In this document: positions 55,287 through 64,000 of the stretch, piece by piece | Layout: the number at the start of each line of letters is the position of its first letter | How positions within the stretch are numbered: position 1 is the stretch's first letter | NCBI RefSeq assembly: GCF_033118175.1 | Contig: NC_083699.1 | Span: 33,909,001-33,973,000, forward strand | Length of the DNA: 64,000 bases | DNA from: Dama dama | Taxonomy: Eukaryota; Chordata; Mammalia; Artiodactyla; Cervidae | Reading direction: 5' to 3' | Made by a program: the position numbers and the translations under genes | Notes under the pieces: model-generated | What the model saw: the letters and a program-made list of their open reading frames with translations, nothing else | Databases searched by the model: none | What the model was told of the DNA's origin: nothing

Positions 55287-55615
55287 GTCAATGAATTTTT
55301 GAGTACCTACTATGTGCCATACATTTTTCAAGGCACTGAGATTATAACAGAGATGAACAAAAAAGACAAAGTTTTTTTTTACCAGTCTAGTGATTAAGAG
55401 AGATATTAGTCAAGTAATCATGATAAAGTATGATTATGACTACATAGGAAATACAGGCTGATCTTTGAGAAGTTCATTTATTGACTCTTGTTCATTTATT
55501 TAGCAAATATTTTTATTATTTAATATGTACTAGTCATTGTTCTAGGAACTGCTGGTCAACAAGAAACAAATCAAAATACCTCTTCTTGTGGAGCTTCTGT
55601 TTCTCATGGAAGTCA
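55287..55615 (-). mobile_element. two L2 fragments, antisense
   Basis: 'tgagtacctactatgtgcca' with 'actgagattataacagagat' (first, to about 55450), then 'tttatttagcaaatattttt' with 'gttctaggaactgctggtca' (second, from 55486). Both are reverse-complement L2 3' ends. Confidence 0.72.
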
Positions 55616-56698
55616 AATCTACAATGCTGGTCTTTATCAGCACCACACACCAAGCCAGTACTTTCCAAAGTGCAGAATTCATAACACATGTGAAATCTGA
55701 ATTCATGTAGGTGGTACACAGACTAATACATTAGTAGTTTTATATTTATATTTGTTATATTTTATTCATGATATGGGCTGTTTGTGACAGTTTAGATGAT
55801 GACTTCTTCCTAATTGAATTTAATTTTAAAAAGCTGAGTTCAGTCAAAGAAAAGTATTTAGTAAATAAGTATAGATTGTATATTGACTTGGGAAAATGTT
55901 ATGGTGATACATCTATTACCAAAAAACAAAGCAAAACAAACAAAAAAAAAAGTGGAACACAGCTTTCACCTGAAATAAAATGTTGTCCAGATGTCAACAG
56001 TATCATTACATTGCCCAAATTCTCAGGATAAACTTTTCATTATTTTAAAGTTTTATAGCTATATGACATAAACTCAATGGAGTGGGGATGAGGGAGATAG
56101 GGGTGGAGAAAACAGATTTACATTTTTTTCTTCCACTCTTCTGTAAACTGACTGAAAGTAGGGAAATTCTTATTCATAATTTTCAACATAGTATATAGTA
56201 ATTAATAGATGCTAAATAAATGCTAGGTGAAGGCATGAAAGAATCAATTAATGAAATGGGAAACGCCCTATTGTACCATTCAAACTCAGTGAATGCTCTG
56301 ACCTGACTGAATGTAATTAGCCACAGGGCACAAGAAGGAACAGTCTCTCTGAACCAGTCTACAAGCACAATTTAAGACTCTGCCCTGAAGACTCAAGAGC
56401 TGTTTTTCTAATAGAAGGAACATAAAAGAGATTAACCTTTCTGCTGTGTAACTACAGACCAAGTGGTACAGCTTGCCTTCTATTACTGTCATAGAAGAAC
56501 AGAGATAATGAAAAACCCTCACCAAGTTAGTTATATGCATTTTTTTAAAGGACTGATTAAATTATTAATAAGACCCTATTAGGTAATCTTTTGTCATCAC
56601 CAGGACCTCTGTATTATGCTAACAATCAAAGAGAAATCATAGAAACTGCAAATTATAGACAGTTCTCTTTGATTCTTCCTATAAAAACTAAAAAAAAA

Positions 56699-56718
56699 GG
56701 GCGGGGAGGGGCAAGGGG
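56699..56718 (+). promoter_or_regulatory. potential G-quadruplex
   Basis: Four G-runs of 3-4 bases separated by 1, 1 and 3 bases (gggcggggaggggcaagggg). The short loops fit the canonical G-quadruplex pattern. Any role is unknown. Confidence 0.6.
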
Positions 56719-59460
56719 TAAGTAACCTTTGAAAAGTAGCATCCTGACCAAAAAAACACTAAAATATGGCTACTTTCCATATTTTCTGCAGCTTAAGAAT
56801 AAAATTTTATATCCCTTATTTCAAAATGTTAATTCCTGCCATCTTTAACTGCTGAGGAAACCATATTTTCTATTTTGAGAGTTTCAAGAATTAAAAGGTC
56901 ATTAAATTTTTGACTAATAGAAAATCCTAACAGCTAAATTTCAAAGAACTAAGGATTCAAATATGATGAATAACCCATGTTGTTATTTTTTACCGTGACA
57001 ATTTAAATAGTGATTCTGTAAGAGGCAATCTTTCTCAGTCATATCAGTTCAACCAGGAATTATCTCCTTTCCTGTCCAAACTCTGATTGTCTCACAGTTA
57101 TCAACACACAAATGAAGTAAATATCCTAGCCCTGTTGATGTCATGCTTGGGTTTTCTTGTCAACTGTCATGAGAAATGCTGTCATTAGGCAGGTTTGGTA
57201 GATGCCCACTGCCAAGTCCTCTTGCCTCATTAGACCAATTTCGTAAGGCTTTCTGAATCTATTTGGTAGAAATGGGATCCAGACATCCACGTCTGAAATT
57301 AAATTCTCCCAGCAGTTACCTCTCAAAGTTCATCTCTCTGCTCTCTTTTCATTGGCTGTGGTATGAGTTGAGTAGCATAGGATGAAGATGGACTGCTTGG
57401 CTTTTAAACTTGCCATTCTCCAAGGAACACGAATATGGTCTCCTCAATTTGAACTGCTGGGAGCAGGATTCAGTCCCTGATCTTGCCTAAGTTCACTATA
57501 AATACCTTGACAAAGGGGGGAAATGGCTTTCTTCTTGCTAATATATTGATATACACTGTCTAGATCCACTTATAAGTAGTTGCTAGCCAGTCCTTTGACT
57601 GCCTTTACAGATCAAAGGATCTACCATTTCTCTGTAACAAAACAAATGATTTCTTAGTGCTGACCGACACTGCCATGATAAAAGAGCCTTTACAAGCCTG
57701 CATTTTGTAAATCAAAACTATGGTAAATACAACATACAGAGCATACTTTCTTTTCAGGGACTAAATAAGCAAGGATTATTTATTCATTTATTTATTCACA
57801 TATTTACACTCACATTTTTGTTTGAGGACATGTCAAGTAAGAGATTAGAAGGCAATTTTCACACGCAAGCCCCAAAGAAACATGATGTTATTCTGTGGAA
57901 GTTATTTGATTGTTCTTCATAGTCTTTTCCTTTCAATTGGCATTTAGAGAACTAGCCACACAAGCTGCTCCGTACCTTCCTGCATGATACCATTCCTTCC
58001 TGTTCTCCTTATCTGTACCTGCAAGGATGCACAGCTTTCTCTTTTTTCTTTCTTGTGGGTTTGTGCAGTTTCTTGATGTTTGTGACAGGCCACGATAGGG
58101 GAAGCTTTTATCACCGTGGGGTTTGGAGGCCTCGGTAAATTGAAAATTGCAAATGAAATCCACTGGGCTTGAATTCATCAGCTATTATGTCAGATGACCT
58201 TTGGCAGCTGCTGATAAAAATGAGAGAATGTTAGCTCTGATCCAATTTTCAGCACTAACCATTCCTTTTCAAATCCATTCACAGTCAGGCAGCAGACACA
58301 TGGGAAGTGAAAATGATAGGGTTTCAAGAGAACGGCATTGTGTTGCAGATTAAGATTTTCTCCCCCTATTTCTAGAGGTCGGCCCCCAGGCCTCTGTCTG
58401 GTATCTACCTATTGTCCAATCAGTTTCAATATCTGCTTCAGAGGACATGTTAGCCATCCTTACAGATAAGTGCTTACAGGAGAGAATGTTGGACTTAATA
58501 GTTTTGCTTAGGAGGCATCAAGGGTCGCAGTGTAGCAATATTGACTGGCACATGTTAGTTTAATCTGACATTCTAAGGAATGTGACACTAGATTCTTTCG
58601 GAGTTGTTGATATCTAGGTGATTTTTTTGTTACCAGCTCTGGATTTATAAAATTTATTTTTGCACAACTATTTATATTCATGAGTCAGAGATATTCTAAA
58701 ATGTCTATCATAGCCAAGCAAAGCAGCCTAGGCTTGTCTAAATAATGTGCGGATGCCAGAATTATGAAACTGGGAGCCAAATGACGTGTGCTGTTCCTGC
58801 TCCAGCTGAAGGCAAATGTCATCAACAGTATTTCAGCAGCTGGACTATCCTGAACTAAATGAGTTCCTATAGCTGGTAGGTGCCCCAATAAATGTAGTAG
58901 ATTTTTATTTTGCAGGGGGGAAAATTAGACTTGGTATTTTCCACAGAGGTAGCATAAACAAGCAAAATAACACTATGGATAGTTGAGTCATCAGTATGAT
59001 TTCCCTACCTATGAAACTTTTAGAAGCCTTCTAAAAGCAAAGAAAATTGAAGTTAATCACTTTTCCTTCATTTGACTGTTCAGAAAGAGAAAAAAAAAGG
59101 TCTCTCCTTCAATTCTTTGAAAATGTCAAGTTCATTGTGGGAACAGTCTCAAATAAATATGAAGTCAACAAGCATCAAATAATTAAAATCCATGTATCAT
59201 CATAAGCATTTTCAAGATAATCTAATAAACTGAAAAATATTTATTTAGGTTTTCTTAGTATTCAGACTTAACTCTTCTATTTGCCCTTGACACTGTTAGT
59301 TAATAGTACATTGAAAATAGATGTTTATATATAAACAGGGTTATAAAAATACTTTTCAAGGCATAGCAATTGCTTTCTTCATGTATAAGATTATAGAATC
59401 ATAAAGACATTTAGATGACTCCTCCAAATGTCAGTATTTGGGTGGGAAGAATATGGTTTC

Positions 59461-59496
59461 TATACACTTACTTCTAAAAAAAAAAGTAAGTGTATA
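59461..59496. repeat. perfect 13-bp inverted repeat (hairpin)
   Basis: Arms 59461-59473 (tatacacttactt) and 59484-59496 (aagtaagtgtata) are exact reverse complements with a 10-base A-rich loop. Confidence 0.85.
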
Positions 59497-59552
59497 TATA
59501 TCTATAGGATGTGTAGTATGCATACAGTATATCTTACTTTTGAAAAGTAATT

Positions 59553-59766
59553 GGGCTTCCCAGGTTTTGCAGTGGTAAGGAATCCGCCTGCCAATGCAGG
59601 AGATGCAAGAGACACAGGTTTGATCCCTGAATCAGGAAGATCGCCTGGAGTAGGAAATGGTAGCCCACTCTAGTATTCTTACCTGGGAAATCCCATGGAC
59701 AGAGGAGCCTGGAGGGCTACAGTCCATGGGGTTGCAAAGAGTCAGATGTGACTACGCACACACAGT
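59553..59766 (+). mobile_element. Bov-tA SINE, full length
   Basis: Head 'gggcttcccaggttttgcag', middle 'aggaagatcgcctggagtag', 3' end 'aagagtcagatgtgactacg'. Confidence 0.94.
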
Positions 59767-60859
59767 TATTTAAAATCAGTATGTTTTTCCCCCTGCCTTT
59801 TTCTGGTACTCTTAAGCCCATTTAAGAGAATACAGTGATCTGTTGTTCAATGAGTTTATACAAATAAAATGCCTAATGATGGAGTCTAAAAGATTCCAAC
59901 CCTCCCCCAAATATGCAAATTAAATCCATTATTATTGAACAATATTTTAAAGGAATCAAAGTCAGGTTGTAAGCACTTATTGTATCTAAAAATAAGAGGC
60001 ACCAAATAACTAAAAAAAGTATGGATTCAGTATATTTGGGGCTGCCTTTAATTTCTCCAGGTGATTGATTTTCTAGGTTTTTTTTTTTAAACTAATGAAG
60101 ACACACATTTAGACTCAGATTTAGAAAACTCTGATACATGATATTTCTGTCCTACATACCTCTGTCCATTTGGATCCCAGACAAATGATGACCTGGCTGG
60201 CTCTGTAAAAACACTACCCGGTTGTCTGGCTGAACCACCCTTCTGACAGTGTGGACAGCAATTCTTACCAAAAGGCTGAAGTCTTTACCTTCACAAATTT
60301 ATCAGTGACTAAGGTCACACATGGCTCAATTGATGAATGCATCCATATGCATACAGCAGGACTTGCTTCTCTAAGTTATAGTTTGCTCAAACGTCTACCT
60401 GCCTTTAGGTTTTGCCATGGATACTAGCACTATTTCTAAAGAAGCAAATGACAATAGTGAGCATGTTCTTAGGGAACTGCAACTGTGCCAGGCCCAAGCC
60501 ATTCAGCTTGGACCCACTCAGCTAACAGGTCCCTGCCAGAAGAAACAGCAGCAACACACTTGGCTGGGCCCTGGGCCTGGCTTTCAGCCACTGTGATCTG
60601 CATACTCAGATAGATGGAGCAATTAGATAGGCCTGTTAGGTTTTATGTCTTCATTATTGATTTATAGTATGAACTCATGACAATTGAACCAGAGCAGCCA
60701 ATAAAACAACTAAGTCATTGAGCTTTACATAGGTACATATTTCCAATTTATATTTGGGGAGGAAATACATGGATATACCATTATTTCTGGTATTTTGTCC
60801 AAGGACTTGAACAGAGATTTGGGTAATTCATTATTCCCACTTCCTGATCTTTCATTGCT
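59767..60859. other. no recognised feature
   Basis: Single-copy-looking sequence with an octamer on the reverse strand (ATGCAAAT, 59913-59920). GC rises at 60480-60600. No coding evidence. Confidence 0.4.
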
Positions 60860-60867
60860 GTTCCTTC

Positions 60868-61087
60868 TATAGAAACACTATCCAATAGAACTTTCCATTA
60901 TGATGGATATGTTGTACTCTATCCTATTCAGTATGGTAGCCACTAGCCACATGTGGCTATTGAACATTCAAAACATGATTAGTCGGACTGAGGAAAAATT
61001 AAAAATTTAAATTATTTTATTTAATTTTCATTGGAATTTAAATAGCCACATGTAGCTAGTGACTACTGTATTGAACAGTGCAGCAGC
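60868..61087 (+). mobile_element. hAT-Charlie-type non-autonomous DNA transposon
   Basis: 'cactatccaatagaactttc' at the left and 'ctgtattgaacagtgcag' at the right resemble terminal inverted repeats. The interior holds 'tagccactagccacatgtgg' and its inverted partner 'aatagccacatgtagctagt', typical of a small palindromic MER element. The exact subfamily is not assigned. Confidence 0.75.
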
Positions 61088-61129
61088 TTTATAGTGTACT
61101 AAATTTCTCCTCCCTCCACCAATAGCTTT

Positions 61130-61335
61130 TTCACCTTTTCAAGACTGTTTGAAAGCTATGCCTTTGATAAAGTCTTTATTGACTCTCCCATCTCAACACT
61201 CCCTAACTCTTTCTGAATATATTTTATTTTGTATCTTTGATCATTTTCTGCCGTGTATTACAACGATCTGTTCTACAATGCCACAAACTGCTTGAGGACA
61301 AGGACTGTATCTGCCCAGTGACGTACTCAAATAGT
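61130..61335 (+). mobile_element. L2 3' region
   Basis: 'tttgataaagtctttattga', 'ccacaaactgcttgaggaca' and 'aggactgtatctgcccagtg' follow L2 order. Confidence 0.7.
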
Positions 61336-62179
61336 TGAGAAATTAAACTGAGTTGTAGGTGTTATAGGGAGAGAGGATATAATTGTTTTAATACATGCTA
61401 ATTAAGAGAAGAATTGACACTTTGTCATCCTTCTTTTTATGCACTCCTTTTAAAGTGAATTTACAAAAAGGCCTATTATTTCCCTCTCCTGATCTCTTAG
61501 GTAAATGTATAAAAGAAAAGTATTACATTCTGTTCTTTTGAAGGCGTTAAACTTGGGGATACTTCTTCCTCATCTTTATAAATGATAACAATGCTATACA
61601 TGTAGAAAAAACTCAGTACATACTTCTTAAGTCAATTAGTAAATGAAAGAATTATTACCCAAGTTTCAAGTGTATTTGAAGTCCCTGACAAGGAGATGTG
61701 CTTACATTGGCTTCTTATGTTAGAAAAATTCCTTCTAAATATTCATGAAAATAAACTCCAAGAACAGTCCTATACAGTAGTTATACAACTCTATGTATTT
61801 GGTAGTACTCAGAACTACACACTTGAGGGTGAATTTTATTACAGTGTATTAGTTTTTTAAAAGTGAGGGAAAATACCATATATTTTAGTGTATGCTCATA
61901 ATTTTATTTTATTTTATTTTATTTTGCTCATAATTTTAAAGTAGCTGCTTAGCATTTTAGTGCTAAGCACTAAATAATAAATGCTGCTTAGCATTATATT
62001 TATATAATTAATTTAGCACTAAAATTTTATTCAGTTGTATGTTCAGTTGTGTGTTCCTGTGATGCCCTATGACACACAGGTGACTTTTGGGGAATAGTGA
62101 AGAAATCTGAGAGAGTTGTAGAAACTAAATTCTTCCACTTACTAATTAGGAATACTACTACTAACTGCCATATTATAGT
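61336..62179. other. AT-rich sequence with short tandem and palindromic repeats
   Basis: Includes (ATTTT)n at 61901-61925, a 32-bp duplicated unit starting 'gctcataatttta' (61893 and 61925), and a 9+1+9 palindrome at 61956-61974. No gene signal. Confidence 0.6.
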
Positions 62180-62390
62180 AGCTTATGATTACTGAACATA
62201 TGCTACATGCCAGACACCATTCTCAGGCATCTATTTAGGAAAACTCATTTAATCCCTTGCAACCCCATAAAGTTAGTATTATTATCCCCATTTTAGAGAT
62301 GAGGAAACTAACGTACAGAAGGATTCAGTGACTCAGCAAAGGTCACACAGCAGTTAAAGTGGCACTTGGCCACAGTAGGTTCTCCATTAT
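62180..62390 (-). mobile_element. MIR, antisense
   Basis: 'acatatgctacatgccagac', 'ccattttagagatgaggaaa', 'aaaggtcacacagcagttaa' match reverse-complement MIR closely. Confidence 0.9.
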
Positions 62391-63019
62391 TTAGGGTCCA
62401 TGTGAATATTAGCAGATAGAGTCAGGGGACAGGTTTTAGCAGCACACACTGGCTCTACTGGCTCTTACAATTTTACAACAGCTCTGACCTTGTATTTTCT
62501 TTAATAAAAGAAAGATTATTTCTTAAGCATTTCATGGAGAATGCTGCAATGAGGGCTGAATGAGATATTAATATGAAAATACAATTATCCATTTACTACC
62601 TGTGCTTGTTAGCTGTGTTTAATGTTTAAAACTACAGTTGATGTGCCTTTTTGTGTTTGCATGAAAGCCACTGGCCCCAAATATACCTCATTTCTGGTAG
62701 ATGTCCTCCTCACTCCCAAGTGCATAGCTAATTAGTCATGACCACCCTTGAAGAAATCCAGGGAAAGGAACAATAAAGATTTCAGTCTTTTGACACCTAA
62801 TTATACAGCAGGGCCCTTTGACTGTTTTTCCTTCGTGAAAAATCTGGGGAAGAGGAACAGGAAGAACGGATGAGAAAGGAAGGGATAGGAAGCTGAAAGG
62901 AAAAGTAGAATCCCCCAGAGCTCACTGTGAAAAAATCAATTAATTCAACCAAGATGAGCCTTTCTAGCACTTTCCTCTGCCCTCTTCCATTCACCTTAGC
63001 TGGGTAGTGTCAGATTCCG
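62391..63019. other. no recognised feature
   Basis: Single-copy-looking sequence. The minus-strand frame 62797-62994 has no domain. Confidence 0.4.
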
Positions 63020-64000
63020 AAAATGCTGGACACAGGCTTCAGCAATACGTGAACCATGAACTTCCAGATGTTCAAGCTGGTTTTAGAAAAGGCAGAGGAA
63101 CAAGAGATCAAATTGCCAACATCCGCTGGGTCATCGAAAAAGCAAGAGAGTTCCAGAAAAACATCTATTTCTGCTTTATTGACTATGCCAAAGCCTTTGA
63201 CTGTGGATCACAACAAACTGTGGAAAATTCTGAAAGAGATGGGAATACCAGACCACCTGACCTGCCCCTTGAGAAACCTGTATGCAGGTCAGGAAGCAAC
63301 AGTTAGAATTGGACATGGAAAAATAGACTGGTTCCAAATAGGAAAAGGAGTAAGTCAAGGCTGTATATTGTCAGTCTGCTTATTTAACTTATATGCAAAG
63401 TACATCATGAGAAATGCTGGGCTGACTGAACCACAAGCTGGAATCAAGATTGCTGGGAGACATATCAATAATCTCAGATATGCAGATGACACCACCCTTA
63501 TGGCAGAAAGTGAAGAAGAACTAAAGAGCCTCTTGATGAAAGTGAAAGAAGAGAGTAAAAATGTTGGCTTAAAACTCAACATTCAGAAAACTAAGATCAT
63601 GGCATCCGGTCCCATCACTTTATGGGAAATAGATGGGGAAACAGTGGCAGACTTTATTTTTGGGGGGGCTCCAAAATCACTGCAGATGGTGACTGCAGCC
63701 ATGAAAATAAAAGATGCTTACTCCTTGGAAGGGAAGTTATGACCAACCTAGACAGCATATTAAAAAGCAGAGGTATTACTTTGTCAACAAAGGTCCATCT
63801 AGTCAAGGCTATGGTTTTTCCAGTCGTCACATATGGATGTGACAGTTGGACTGTGAAGAAAACTGAGTGCCGAAGAATTGATGCTTTTGAACTGTGGTGT
63901 TGGAGAAGACTCTTGAGAGTCCCTTGGACTGCAAGGAGATCCAACCAGTCCATTCTAAAGGAGATCAGTCCTGGGTGTTCATTAGAAGGACTGATTTTGA
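63020..64000 (+). mobile_element. BovB (RTE) LINE, runs off the right edge
   Basis: Begins inside the RT domain ('acaggcttcagcaatacgtg') and continues in sense orientation to the last base, in the C-terminal block (RRLLRVPWTARRSNQSI at about 63908). 5'-truncated. The 3' end is outside the window. Confidence 0.95.
63026..63742 (+). pseudogene. BovB reverse transcriptase remnant, best preserved
   Basis: Two frames cover the RT core. Frame 63007-63306 carries QAGFRKGRGTRDQIANI and motif A FCFIDYAKAFD. After a 2-base deletion near 63204 the reading moves to frame 63056-63742 (228 aa). From about residue 50 that frame encodes RT with QGCILSVCLFNLYAKY and the catalytic YADD at residues 142-145. 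A run of seven G's at 63662 causes the next frame break. Non-functional. Confidence 0.92.

Larger units (their letters stand above)
55616..59552. other. repeat-poor single-copy block
   Basis: Almost 4 kb in which I recognise only a possible L2 3' end at 56160-56255 ('tagatgctaaataaatgcta'). Short frames (55768-56031, minus 56286-56540, minus 57933-58178, minus 58685-58888) have no domain. Points of note: a G-run cluster at 56699-56718, an E-box CAGCTG at 58205-58210 and a hairpin at 59461-59496. Confidence 0.5.

Noticed and set aside
1..64000. Endogenous retrovirus or LTR pair
   Set aside because: I saw no LTR-like TG...CA terminal repeats, primer binding site or gag/env-like frames. All RT signals are of LINE type (L1 FADD, BovB FADD/YADD).

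Overview
The window is nuclear DNA of a ruminant, most likely a bovid. The evidence is its repeat content: BovB (RTE) LINE copies, many Bov-tA/Bov-A SINEs, one Bov-A2 dimer, a CHR-type SINE shared with other cetartiodactyls, and artiodactyl-type L1 copies. Older mammalian repeats (L2, MIR, an L3/CR1 remnant, hAT-Charlie elements) lie beneath them. I can support no host protein-coding exon, tRNA, rRNA, CRISPR array, endogenous retrovirus or CpG island. The long open reading frames are all broken LINE reverse transcriptases or their antisense shadows. The segment reads as intergenic or deep intronic DNA. All family names come from pattern recognition, not a database search.

Layout. 1-12.8 kb: a BovB 3' end open at the left edge, old L1 pieces, SINE fragments, a MER5A-type element, a (CA)20 microsatellite and a 1.7 kb antisense BovB. 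12.8-24.4 kb: SINEs, a decayed L1 (15-17.6 kb), a MIR, then an old antisense L1 (19-24.4 kb) split by an L1 inserted head-to-head. 24.4-31.7 kb: L2 and MIR remnants, a (TG)19 repeat, a repeat-free block with possible regulatory motifs (26.1-27.3 kb), a Bov-A2 dimer. 31.7-38.9 kb: a BovB with target-site duplications (TSDs), an L1 carrying a 39-bp BovB tail, an L3/CR1 remnant. 39-50 kb: three young 5'-truncated L1 copies. One has an inversion, one sits inside a BovB, and one was later hit by a polyadenylated antisense-L1 cDNA. 50-54 kb: a CHR SINE, old antisense L1 with nested SINEs, and two BovB tail insertions. 54-63 kb: mostly single-copy, repeat-poor DNA. 63-64 kb: a BovB running off the right edge.

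There is no gene system here. The best signal is a readable record of target-primed reverse transcription: TSDs found by eye at about ten insertions, nested insertions that give relative ages, a twin-priming inversion, a retroposed antisense L1 transcript, and a BovB insertion of about 14 bp that consists only of the 3' tail repeat.
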